Part shown: positions 8,178-15,028 of the stretch, piece after piece | Layout of the letters: every line of letters begins with the position of its first letter | How positions within the stretch are numbered: the first letter of the stretch is position 1 | From: Deltaproteobacteria bacterium | GTDB taxonomy: Bacteria; Desulfobacterota; Binatia; UBA9968 | Reading direction: 5' to 3' | Assembly: GCA_005879435.1 (NCBI GenBank) | Contig: VBKX01000415.1 | Location: 1-18,158, forward strand | DNA length: 18,158 nucleotides | The notes under the pieces: generated by a model | The model's database searches: none | Told to the model about the DNA's origin: nothing | What the model saw: the letters and a program-made list of their open reading frames with translations, nothing else | Program-made: the position numbers and the translations under genes

Positions 8178-8220
8178 AATCGCAGGAGCATGGACACCGG
8201 ATCCCACTCCCCTGCGATTT
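8178..8220 (-). terminator. Candidate intrinsic terminator after acpP
   Basis: AAATCGCAGG (8178-8187) and CCTGCGATTT (8211-8220) form a perfect 10-bp inverted repeat. Two more pairs (AG/CT) can form inside a small bulge. Read on the minus strand, the second arm runs directly into TCTTTATTTC, a T-rich tail, as expected for a terminator ending the yceD-acpP transcript before rpiB. The loop is long (about 18-23 nt), so efficiency is uncertain. No clear promoter for rpiB is visible downstream of it. Confidence 0.5.
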
Positions 8221-8289
8221 GCTCTACTTCTTGAGTGACTGTTTGGGGCGATCAACTAGCCCTAATACACTGGACGCGACCCGGAGATC

Positions 8290-8526
8290 CTAACGATGGG
8301 TTTCAATATAAGTGATGACATCCTGGACGGTCTTGATCTTTTCCGCGTCCTCGTCGGAGATCTCCATCTCGTATTCTTCCTCGAGCGCCATCACCAATTC
8401 GACGATATCCAGCGAATCGGCCCCTAAATCTTCTATAAATGAAGCTTCCGGGGTCACCTCTTCTGCGCTCACCCCAAGTTGCTCACATACAATTTCTACA
8501 AATTCGTTACATGTACAGTCCACCAT
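8290..8526 (-). CDS. acpP: Acyl carrier protein
   Basis: ACP carries growing acyl chains on a 4'-phosphopantetheine arm. The 78-residue product has the canonical helix-II motif around DLGADSLDIVE (attachment Ser38) and the acidic recognition helix EEEYEMEISDEDAEKIKTV. The start is forced: within the frame the only good codons are ATG 8526 and the adjacent GTG. The gene therefore begins inside fabG and overlaps it by 20 bp, with AGGTG about 10 nt upstream. The overlap encodes an unusual N terminus with Cys4, Cys6 and Cys14, where ACPs normally have none. A longer frame to 8583 would give 97 residues but has no family support. The gene is followed by a hairpin where many clusters carry fabF. 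Confidence 0.95.
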   Translation of the reverse strand: MVDCTCNEFVEIVCEQLGVSAEEVTPEASFIEDLGADSLDIVELVMALEEEYEMEISDEDAEKIKTVQDVITYIETHR

Positions 8527-9250
8527 TAATACCAAACACCTGCCCGGTAATATATCCGGATTTTTCCCCCGCAAGAAATACAATCATTTCAGCGACTTCC
8601 TCGCAAGTGACAAAACGACCGAGCGGGATCGCATGAAGAAACTCCTCGCGCAGCTTTTCCGGCAGCTTCGCCGTCATATCCGTTTCGATAAACCCCGGCG
8701 CAACGACATTCACCGTTACGCTTCTGGATGCCACCTCACGGGCCACCGCTTTAGTGAAGCCGATGATTCCAGCTTTGGATGCAGCGTAGAGCGATTGCCC
8801 GGAGTTACCCATTTGCCCCACTACTGACGACAGGTTCATGATCCGACCGAAGTGCTGGCGGATCATGTAGCGCGAGACGATTTTGGTGCAGAGAACGGTA
8901 CCCTTGAGATTGGTGCCGATAACCTGGTCCCAATCCGCCGGCTTGATACGCATCAAAAGACTATCAGAGGTTGTACCGGCATTGTTAACGAGAATATCAA
9001 TTTTCTTGTGATGGTCAACGATTCCCTTGACTGCGGCTTCGACCTGATTCTCTTCGGCGACGTCGAAGGGGCAAAGCTCGCCCTGGCCTCCTTCGGCGAC
9101 AATCTTCGCCAAAGACTCCTCCGCCGCGGCCTGGTTGTCGCGGTAATTGACAACCACATGGGAGCGCGAACGCCCAAGCGCCAGTGCGATCGCGCGGCCG
9201 ATGCCGCGACTAGCACCGGTAACGAGCGCGATCTGACCGTGGAGATTCAT
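8507..9250 (-). CDS. fabG: 3-oxoacyl-ACP reductase FabG
   Basis: FabG is the NADPH-dependent reductase of beta-ketoacyl-ACP in each elongation cycle. The short-chain dehydrogenase fold is complete in 247 residues: TGASRGIG at 11-18, NNAG at 89-92, and the catalytic Ser142 in SSVVGQMGNSGQ with Tyr155 and Lys159 (YAASK). It ends in the typical INGGLYM. The ATG at 9250 overlaps the fabD TGA as ATGA, implying translational coupling; a GTG nine bases upstream is a less likely start. The 3' end overlaps acpP by 20 bp. Confidence 0.97.
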   Translation of the reverse strand: MNLHGQIALVTGASRGIGRAIALALGRSRSHVVVNYRDNQAAAEESLAKIVAEGGQGELCPFDVAEENQVEAAVKGIVDHHKKIDILVNNAGTTSDSLLMRIKPADWDQVIGTNLKGTVLCTKIVSRYMIRQHFGRIMNLSSVVGQMGNSGQSLYAASKAGIIGFTKAVAREVASRSVTVNVVAPGFIETDMTAKLPEKLREEFLHAIPLGRFVTCEEVAEMIVFLAGEKSGYITGQVFGINGGLYM

Positions 9251-10191
9251 TGAGTCCACGCCGACGCAAGCCTCGACAGATCCTGCGGCACCGCGAAGTT
9301 ATCAATCTCCATCGTCGGAACGATTCGCTTCATCAGTCCTTTGAGGACTTTGCCCGGACCGATCTCGAGGGCTCGATCACAGCCCAATTCGGCGAACTTT
9401 CGTATCGTTTCTTCCCAACGCACCGGACACACGGCTTGATCGACGAGTAGCGATTTCACTCGCTCAGCACTCAGATTAACTTCAGCTTCAACGTTTGTAA
9501 CCACACCCGTAACGAAGGGGCGAACCGTGACGTCACTCAATATTTGCTTCAGGCCATCAGCAGCGGGCTGCATGAGCCGGCAGTGAAACGGCGCGCTCAC
9601 CGGCAGATCCTGCACTCTTTTTGCGCCGCGTTCCTTTGCCAATTCCATGGCACGTTGAACGGCGCCCTTAGCTCCCGAAATAACAACCTGTCCGGCGCCA
9701 TTGAAATTGGCAGGTGACACGACCTCGTCGCGACTAGCGTCCGCGCACAGCGCGCGCACCGCCTCCATCTCCAAGCCAAGCACCACCGCCATCGCGCCTT
9801 GGCCGGAGGGCACGGCCTGCTGCATTAGGCGTCCTCGTTCGCGCACGATTTTAACCGCGTCGCGGAATTGCAGCGCGCCCACGGCGACCAGCGCACTATA
9901 TTCTCCCAGACTGTGGCCAGCGACGAATGATGGCCGCAGCGGAGTCTCGGTTTCGAGTACCCGTAAAGCCGCGATCGAAGCGGTGAGAATCCCGGGTTGG
10001 GTGTTCTCGGTCAACTTGAGCTCGGCTTCCGGACCGTTAAAGCAAAGCGCGCTGAGAGAATATTCGAGCGCGTCGTCGGCCTCGGCAAAAATCTCTTGGG
10101 CAACCCGGAACTCGGCGGTGAATTCTTTACCCATGCCGACGTGCTGTGATCCTTGCCCGGGGAAAACAAACGCCAGATGACTACTCGCCAC
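9247..10191 (-). CDS. fabD: Malonyl-CoA:ACP transacylase
   Basis: FabD loads malonyl units from CoA onto ACP. The product of 314 residues shows the GQGSQ oxyanion motif (12-16), the nucleophile Ser94 in GHSLGEYSA, and the catalytic His203 in VSAPFHCRLM. The open frame continues upstream to 10386, but there it only shadows plsX. I chose the GTG at 10191, which follows a GGAGGGGAG purine run and starts the protein just before AFVFPGQGSQ as in the family. This makes an 11-bp overlap with the plsX 3' end and a 4-bp ATGA overlap with fabG. Confidence 0.95.
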   Translation of the reverse strand: MASSHLAFVFPGQGSQHVGMGKEFTAEFRVAQEIFAEADDALEYSLSALCFNGPEAELKLTENTQPGILTASIAALRVLETETPLRPSFVAGHSLGEYSALVAVGALQFRDAVKIVRERGRLMQQAVPSGQGAMAVVLGLEMEAVRALCADASRDEVVSPANFNGAGQVVISGAKGAVQRAMELAKERGAKRVQDLPVSAPFHCRLMQPAADGLKQILSDVTVRPFVTGVVTNVEAEVNLSAERVKSLLVDQAVCPVRWEETIRKFAELGCDRALEIGPGKVLKGLMKRIVPTMEIDNFAVPQDLSRLASAWTQ

Positions 10192-11189
10192 CTCCCCTCC
10201 GTTCTTCCGGATCGGCGTCAGATTCCGTTTTCTCGCCCAATGACTCAATTTTCGATTTAAAGCGCTCCCAAAGCTTGCGCGGCAAACCTTCCTTCTTAGC
10301 CCCAACGCCATCCGTGTCCCCCAAGGCATCGGCGATGTGGAGATTAATCTGCTGATCAACAGCGTCACGCGCGGCCCGAATGGCATTCTTGATCGCCAGC
10401 GGACTGGAGCCGCCGTGAGCGATAATCGCCACGCCGTCTAAACCGATCAACGGAGCGCCGCCATACTCGGCATAATCCAACCGGCGATAGGCTTCGGCGA
10501 GAGAATTACGGCTCAGCAAATAACCCAAACGACTGGAAAGATTTTTTTGGAAAGCGTTTTTCAATACGGCGCCGGCAAAACTCGCGACACCTTCCATGGT
10601 TTTGAGCGCGATGTTTCCCGTAAAACCGTCGCAGACGACGACATCCACAAGATCGCCAAAAATATCCCGACCCTCGACATAGCCGATGAAATTGAGTGAC
10701 GTCGCCGCTAACTGTTCGCTTGCCGCCCGGGTCAGATCGTTGCCCTTGCCTTGCTCTTCGCCATTGCTCAACACTCCGACGCGTGGTTTCGCAATATTCA
10801 AGATCCGCTCGGCGTAAATCGATCCCATAAGACCGAACTGGACCAAGTGACGCGGCTTACAATCAACATTTGCGCCGGCATCGACGATCACCGTGCCTTT
10901 TTTCAGGCTTGGGACAACGACCAAAATGGCGGGACGGGCCACCTGCGGTAGCGTCCCCATAACGAACATGCCGAATACTCGGCGATTCATGCATCGGCAC
11001 GACTTGGGAGGCGGCGACAATATTGAAATTTGGCGCGCCTTTGTGCCTGGCGAGCTCTCCTTCGATCAGCTCTTTGTCACCGACCAAAACCATTTCGACG
11101 CCGAGTTCTTGGGCCGCAAGCAGAGCCCCCTCGATGACCACGTGCGGAGCGTGGTCTCCACCCATCGCGTCGATGGCAATTTTCGGCAT
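10181..11189 (-). pseudogene. plsX: Phosphate acyltransferase PlsX, internal out-of-frame deletion
   Basis: PlsX makes acyl-phosphate from acyl-ACP for phospholipid initiation. The N-terminal piece (ATG 11189) reads PKIAIDAMGGDHAPHVVIEG and continues to VVPMHESPS. The family sequence then stops and resumes one frame over as VFGMFVMGTLPQVARPAI and GANVDCKPRHLVQF, continuing to the TAG at 10181. The junction is near 10975-10985. Compared with Geobacter and Bacillus PlsX from memory, about 35 residues are missing there, including the KKDSSIR and SAGNTGA blocks. Continued reading in the first frame hits a stop at 10863. The remaining C-terminal two thirds is well conserved, including VVCDGFTGN and DYAEYGGAPLIG. 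Such clean damage suggests either an assembly or sequencing error or a very recent deletion. The gene starts 17 bp after rpmF. Confidence 0.9.
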
Positions 11190-11206
11190 ATGGGGTCGGA
11201 GACTGG

Positions 11207-11389
11207 TTAGCTTTGTTCGACCGGCAGAACTGCGCGGCCACGATAAAAGCCACAATGAGCGCAGGCGCGGTGCGGCATGACCGTTTCACCGCAGTTCGAG
11301 CAAGTGCTCCATTGCGGCTTGGTCAAGCCGTCATGCGCACGGCGCTGGTTTTTCACCCGCTTCGAAGTTCTTCTTTTCGGTACCGGCAT
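11207..11389 (-). CDS. rpmF: 50S ribosomal protein L32
   Basis: This small zinc-ribbon protein of the large ribosomal subunit has 60 residues, the normal length. The N terminus MPVPKRRTSK is the L32 signature and the ribbon cysteines are C30, C33, C43 and C46 (a four-Cys zinc form). The ATG at 11389 has AGGA 8 nt upstream. It lies between yceD and plsX as in many bacteria, coupling ribosome and membrane-lipid synthesis in one transcript. Confidence 0.98.
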   Translation of the reverse strand: MPVPKRRTSKRVKNQRRAHDGLTKPQWSTCSNCGETVMPHRACAHCGFYRGRAVLPVEQS

Positions 11390-11449
11390 CGGTTGAGTCC
11401 TGTCTTTCTCCGCGCACCACGGCGGCAGTATTTAAGTTTTGAGCGTGAA

Positions 11450-11986
11450 TTAGCGACCGACTTTGAGCGTACGGAAGATCGCCATTCGAGGATCGCCATC
11501 AGGGGCGGAACAGGCGCAAGTCTCTCCATTGAGATTCGCGCCGCAATTGGCGCACAGCCCGCGGCATTTATCCGAACAGAGCGGCCGGGTGGGTAGTGCC
11601 AGCATCACTTGTTCCGCAATTAATGGTTCCAGATTAATCTCATCCGATGAATAATAACTCAAGCCGAGTTCGTCCCTACGCAATTCTTCAGCGCGGCGCT
11701 CCGCCTTGGCCGGATCAGGAGTCAGGACAAAATCAAAATGGCGATTCAAAGAAAAACTGTAATTCTCCAGGCACCGCGCGCAGCATCCCCGAAACATTCC
11801 CTGGAAACGCCCGCTGAAGAAAATGTCCGGCCCGGAGCGGTAATAGGTTAAATCTACTACCAGAGAGGATGGGAAACCAAAATCCCGGTTGTTGCTCCGG
11901 CGGTAGATCTCGTTAAGTTCCTCAACGCTTTCGGAGAATTTTATCTCTTTGGGGGATTGAGGAATCTCGTCGACGGAGATTTTCAT
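11450..11986 (-). CDS. yceD: YceD/DUF177 family protein
   Basis: DUF177 proteins occur next to rpmF in most bacteria and have been linked to 23S rRNA and ribosome metabolism; the exact role is unsettled. The ATG at 11986 gives 178 residues (E. coli YceD about 173). Seen: FQGMFRGCCARCLENYSF mid-protein (Cys 68, 69, 72), an acidic segment ending in INLEPLIAEQVMLALPTRPLC, and a Cys-rich tail (C137, C141, C145, C148, C157, C159) that looks metal-binding. The frame is open further to 12121, but that part covers the promoter and is not conserved. The gene is the first of the rpmF-plsX-fab operon. No Shine-Dalgarno is evident. Confidence 0.93.
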   Translation of the reverse strand: MKISVDEIPQSPKEIKFSESVEELNEIYRRSNNRDFGFPSSLVVDLTYYRSGPDIFFSGRFQGMFRGCCARCLENYSFSLNRHFDFVLTPDPAKAERRAEELRRDELGLSYYSSDEINLEPLIAEQVMLALPTRPLCSDKCRGLCANCGANLNGETCACSAPDGDPRMAIFRTLKVGR

Positions 11987-12011
11987 TAGCGGTCGTGCGG
12001 GCCGTCCAGTG

Positions 12012-12046
12012 TTCAATGAATATAGACAATTCCTCTCCGTTGTCAA
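12012..12046 (-). promoter_or_regulatory. Sigma70-type promoter of the yceD-rpmF-plsX-fab operon
   Basis: On the minus strand, a perfect -35 TTGACA (12046-12041) is followed after 16 bp by -10 TATATT (12024-12019, five of six consensus). Transcription would start near 12012, giving a leader of about 26 nt before the yceD ATG. It is the best promoter match in the window and sits in the divergent gap with the radical SAM gene. Confidence 0.75.
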
Positions 12047-12139
12047 GCAAGCAAATTCTTCCAATTGCAAAAAGATCATGAAATATTCGCGACTTCCGGG
12101 GCAAGGGATGACCGGTTGCATGACAACCGAAATTTCGCT

Positions 12140-12173
12140 TCATCATTCTTTCATCACCTTATCTCATCACCTT
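12140..12173. repeat. Short tandem repeat, TCATCACCTT units
   Basis: TCATCACCTT occurs at 12151-12160 and again at 12164-12173 (13-bp period), preceded by a related TCATCATTCTT at 12140-12150. It lies in the leader of the radical SAM gene. Function unknown; it may be chance low complexity. Confidence 0.4.
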
Positions 12174-12216
12174 GAGTATTCTTGGGCTTTTTGTTAACCC
12201 TGTCTCTGTTCGGCCC

Positions 12217-13221
12217 ATGAATTTTCCGGAGTCCCTTGAAAAGCGCTGGCGCGGTAAGCGCTACAACTCGTTTAATCGAGTGCTGCGTGACCGTTTCGAC
12301 GCGCGCGTCTACAAGATCGGCCTGCGGTTGGATTTCACCTGTCCCAACCGAGACGGCAAAGTGGCGGTCGGCGGCTGTATCTATTGCAACAACGCAAGCC
12401 ATACTCCCGGTGACTATCTACCGCGCACTTCAGTTACCGCGCAACTCGAACAAGGCGCGGTGGCAATCCAAAAGCGCCACAGGGCTGAAAAATTCATCGC
12501 CTATTTTCAGAGCTACACAAACACTTACGCTGCTTCGGCGAAGCTCGCAAAACTTTATCGCGAGGCCCTTGGGATCCCCGGTATCGTCGGGATCTCTATC
12601 GCAACACGACCGGATTGCCTGCCTGAGGACACGCTCGATCTGCTCGCCGAATTGTCGAAACAAACGTACCTATGGCTCGAACTCGGCCTTGAGTCCATGT
12701 ATGATCGCACACTCACTTGGGTAAATCGGGGCCACGGATTGAGTGACTTTGTCGATGCCGTGAAACGCGTCAAAGAGCGGGACCTGCGTATTTGCACCCA
12801 TCTTATCCTTGGTTTCCCGGGCGAGAGCCGGGATGAGATGTTGGCAACGTCTGACTTACTCAACCAACTCGGGATCGACGGCGTCAAATTGCACAATCTG
12901 CACGTGATTAAGAACACGCCTCTCGAAAAGCTGTACCAACAGGGGCAAGTCCCGCTATTCAGCCGTGACGAATACGTGGAATTGGTTGTCGATTTTCTTG
13001 AGCGCTTGAGCCCGGATATTATAGTGCATCGGTTATCGGGGGAAACTTACCGTGCCATTACCGTCGCCCCGCAATGGTCCATCGACAAGATCGGCGTGCA
13101 TAATGCAATCTTCAAACGTCTAGAAGGTCGCGACACTTGGCAGGGTAGAGTATTTTCAATCGATCAAATGAACGCCCCAGTCCAAACGGTTTCCGGCGGT
13201 GCCGAGGGAGTAGCACTTTGA
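12217..13221 (+). CDS. Radical SAM protein, TIGR01212/YhcC family
   Basis: This is a predicted cytoplasmic radical SAM enzyme of the YhcC type, whose substrate is not established. The 334-residue product carries the iron-sulfur signature CPNRDG...GGCIYC, with cysteines at 42, 54 and 57. It also shows IAYFQSYTNTYA, ISIATRPDCLPEDTLDLL, WLELGLES, CTHLILGFPGE and GVKLHNLHVIK, which match the YhcC pattern throughout. The ATG at 12217 is preferred; a TTG at 12172 would add 15 unconserved residues. No Shine-Dalgarno is clear for either. The stop overlaps the next gene's TTG start as TTGA, so the two are probably translated together. It is transcribed away from the yceD operon. Confidence 0.93.
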   Translation: MNFPESLEKRWRGKRYNSFNRVLRDRFDARVYKIGLRLDFTCPNRDGKVAVGGCIYCNNASHTPGDYLPRTSVTAQLEQGAVAIQKRHRAEKFIAYFQSYTNTYAASAKLAKLYREALGIPGIVGISIATRPDCLPEDTLDLLAELSKQTYLWLELGLESMYDRTLTWVNRGHGLSDFVDAVKRVKERDLRICTHLILGFPGESRDEMLATSDLLNQLGIDGVKLHNLHVIKNTPLEKLYQQGQVPLFSRDEYVELVVDFLERLSPDIIVHRLSGETYRAITVAPQWSIDKIGVHNAIFKRLEGRDTWQGRVFSIDQMNAPVQTVSGGAEGVAL

Positions 13222-14015
13222 ACGGACACCTGGGTTTGATTCACTCGATCCTGCCCGCGACCGTGGATCTGCATGTCAGCATCCCGGAAACCCACCCATC
13301 CGCCCGCAACCTCGGCTCTGAGCGCGTCGGTTCCGGTACCATCGTCGATCCTGACGGTTATATTCTGACGGTTCACTATGTGACTGTAGGCGCGACCTCG
13401 ATTACAGCAACATTGCCGGATGGCGAGCAGTATCCGGCCCAGGTGGCGGCCCAGGATCAAGAAACCGGGTTGTCTTTGGTGAAAATCTCCGGGAGAAATT
13501 TGCCTAGCCTCAAACTTGCGCCCGCCGATTCGGTCACCCTCGGCGAAGCCGTCGTCATGATAGCCAGCAGCGGCGAAACCGCGCGACGCGTCAGCGGTGG
13601 CTATGTCACATCCCTAGAGGGTTACGACGGCCAGTGGGAATACATGATCGACAAATCAATTCGAATAACAGCCTCCAATCCGGGCTTCGGCGGCGGGACA
13701 CTGGCTAATTTTCGCGGGGAATTGGTGGGCGTTGTCTCCCTTAACTTGAACGAAGTTGGAAAATTCTCGCTGGCGATTCCCATTGATTACTACCGGGTTT
13801 ACGAACAGGAGTTGAAGCAATACGGGCAAGTTCGCAGCCGTCCGCGACGACTCTGGCTGGGCATTTATCCGCAAGTCATGGCGGGGCATGTGGTTGTTGG
13901 CGGCGTGGTGTCGAACGGACCGGCTGCCAAATTCGGGCTGCAGCAGGGCGACATTATTCTCGCTGTCAAATGTGGAAAAAGCGCCCGGGCGAACGGATCA
14001 CTTTTAGGATTTTGA
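13218..14015 (+). CDS. HtrA/S1C-like protein lacking the catalytic triad; PDZ truncated by frameshift
   Basis: The 265-residue product follows the HtrA trypsin-fold pattern: GSGTIVDPDGYILT, a DQETGLSLVKI strand, GEAVVMIASSG, NPGFGGGTL, GELVGVVS and FSLAIPIDYY. From about residue 210 there is a PDZ start (LWLGIYPQ, AKFGLQQGDIILAV). All three triad positions differ from active HtrA enzymes: the His position is Tyr54 (H53 is one residue early), the Asp of TDLA is Gly84, and the Ser of GNSGG is Gly158. I infer a pseudoprotease. No signal peptide or membrane segment is seen, so it is probably cytoplasmic. The TTG start overlaps the radical SAM stop. The last residues after GDIILAV are out of frame relative to a PDZ tail encoded just downstream. 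The partner or substrate is unknown. Confidence 0.8.
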   Translation: MNGHLGLIHSILPATVDLHVSIPETHPSARNLGSERVGSGTIVDPDGYILTVHYVTVGATSITATLPDGEQYPAQVAAQDQETGLSLVKISGRNLPSLKLAPADSVTLGEAVVMIASSGETARRVSGGYVTSLEGYDGQWEYMIDKSIRITASNPGFGGGTLANFRGELVGVVSLNLNEVGKFSLAIPIDYYRVYEQELKQYGQVRSRPRRLWLGIYPQVMAGHVVVGGVVSNGPAAKFGLQQGDIILAVKCGKSARANGSLLGF

Positions 14016-14080
14016 GGGAAGATCAGTCGTTCGATCTTGAGGTTGTCGGCGGCGATCGAGCCGACCGCTACCGATCTTAG
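13970..14080 (+). pseudogene. Out-of-frame PDZ tail of the HtrA-like gene
   Basis: In the frame starting with ATG at 13970 the sequence reads MWKKRPGERITFRILRED, then FDLEVVGGDRADRYRS and a TAG at 14078-14080. This is the usual C-terminal half of a PDZ domain (the PGERITFRILRE strand). The upstream frame reaches GDIILAV at about 13967 and should continue with roughly 14 linking residues before MWKK; these are absent and the frame is shifted. It is therefore a second internal out-of-frame loss, similar in kind to plsX. Confidence 0.75.
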
Positions 14081-14541
14081 TCGTCGCCCCCCACTTTTTG
14101 AATCTCGCCCTTGCCTACGACTTTGATCGCGAGCGCCGGCGTGTAAGCCTCCGGTTCATAGTTAATCAGAGCCTTGTCGGTTTCCTGCAAGTCTCGCAAC
14201 TTTACGTTCGAGCCGGCCTTTTCAATTTTCGTTTTATCGTCTACGCCGACAACTTCTTCCCGAACTTTGCCTTTCCGTTCCATTTGAAACGTAATCGTTC
14301 TTTGCCCCACCGCGCTGATTACGCCTTCGACCTCGACGGCTTTGGTTTTCGAAGCCTTTGCGGATTCTGATTTCGCTGGCGCTGGAGCAGGTGGCGCAGC
14401 CGGAGCGGGCGCCGGCGCCGGTTTCGCCGTTGCCGCCGGCGGCGGTGCTGGCTTTTCATCCACTGAGCTACACGCCATGGCTAGCACCGTCGCCAGCGTC
14501 ACGCCAATCGGCCAAGCCGCATTTCTAACTAGAATTTTCAT
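14077..14541 (-). CDS. Putative lipoprotein with Pro/Ala-rich linker
   Basis: The product has 154 residues. A hydrophobic leader (residues 8-23) ends in a lipobox-like AMAC with Cys24. The following Ser-Ser would, by the enterobacterial +2 rule, direct it to the outer membrane. Residues 31-60 are a low-complexity Pro/Ala linker. The C-terminal part (about 68-154) is a small beta-rich domain (VEGVISAVGQRTITF, DDKTKIEK, LRDLQETDKALINYE) resembling DUF5666-type domains; that assignment is tentative. The ATG at 14541 has a strong GGAGG about 8 nt upstream and its own promoter. The TAA overlaps the inherited stop of the convergent HtrA-like gene by 4 bp. Function unknown; probably a periplasmic, membrane-anchored protein. 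Confidence 0.8.
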   Translation of the reverse strand: MKILVRNAAWPIGVTLATVLAMACSSVDEKPAPPPAATAKPAPAPAPAAPPAPAPAKSESAKASKTKAVEVEGVISAVGQRTITFQMERKGKVREEVVGVDDKTKIEKAGSNVKLRDLQETDKALINYEPEAYTPALAIKVVGKGEIQKVGGDD

Positions 14542-14604
14542 TCGCTACCCTCCTCGAAAATCACGTCGTTCGCCGACGTTAAGTCGTTTTGACAAAAATA
14601 TTTT

Positions 14605-14641
14605 TCCTCAGCTTAAACCACACTTCAGTTTCGCTTGTCAA
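14605..14641 (-). promoter_or_regulatory. Promoter of the lipoprotein gene
   Basis: On the minus strand, perfect -35 TTGACA (14641-14636), 18-bp spacer, -10 TTTAAG (14617-14612, four of six consensus). It predicts a start near 14605 and a leader of about 64 nt. A plus-strand TTGACA at 14589-14594 faces the other way but has no convincing -10. Confidence 0.55.
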
Positions 14642-14924
14642 GGCAAGCAGCCGCCAGCGCAGCGCCGACGGCAAAGTCACACAAACAACTGGAAATATTT
14701 TACCATAACGGGCGCCCGTCAAGTTCAGCAAGGTCGGTTCATACTCGAATCTTCACTGGGATACCGAGCAAAATCTAGCACTGGGGCCATCCCTAGAGTC
14801 CTCTTCCCATCAGGTTCGAAGGATCCGGGTAATAGGCCAAAGCTACATCGTCTATTCCAAAAAAAATGCGCTCTTGGCGCTGAGCTGGAGCTTCTGTCGC
14901 TTCTCCGCAGTCTGGTTATTGAAA

Positions 14925-14936
14925 TTGGTATACCAA
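14925..14936. promoter_or_regulatory. 12-bp perfect palindrome
   Basis: TTGGTATACCAA is exactly self-complementary. It lies 169 bp upstream of the thioesterase start in non-coding DNA. It has the form of a dimeric regulator half-site pair, but no cognate regulator is in the window and chance is not excluded. Confidence 0.3.
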
Positions 14937-15014
14937 GACGATGACCTCGCGGGTTTCGAACAACATTCGCGCCGACGAGGCGGCAAATCGCATTCGTCGA
15001 GCTACCCCGTGACA

Positions 15015-15028
15015 GTGAATTAATTCAC
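15015..15028. promoter_or_regulatory. 14-bp perfect palindrome upstream of the thioesterase
   Basis: GTGAATTAATTCAC is exactly self-complementary and ends 76 bp before the thioesterase ATG, where an operator would be expected. No clear sigma70 promoter could be placed around it. The regulator is unknown. Confidence 0.4.

Noticed and set aside
10192..10386. 65-residue N-terminal extension of fabD
   Set aside because: It overlaps well-conserved plsX sequence in another frame; FabD proteins begin just before the GQGSQ block.
11922..12146. 74-residue frame on the minus strand with AAGGTG-like sequences upstream
   Set aside because: It runs through the clear -10/-35 promoter and into yceD in another frame; no conserved pattern.
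14813..14820. GGTTCGAA resembling a tRNA T-loop
   Set aside because: The flanking bases do not pair into a T-stem and no acceptor or anticodon arm is found on either side.
14859..14880. A8 tract next to GCGC...GCGC, terminator-like on the minus strand
   Set aside because: The stem is only 4 bp and no minus-strand gene ends just upstream of it.
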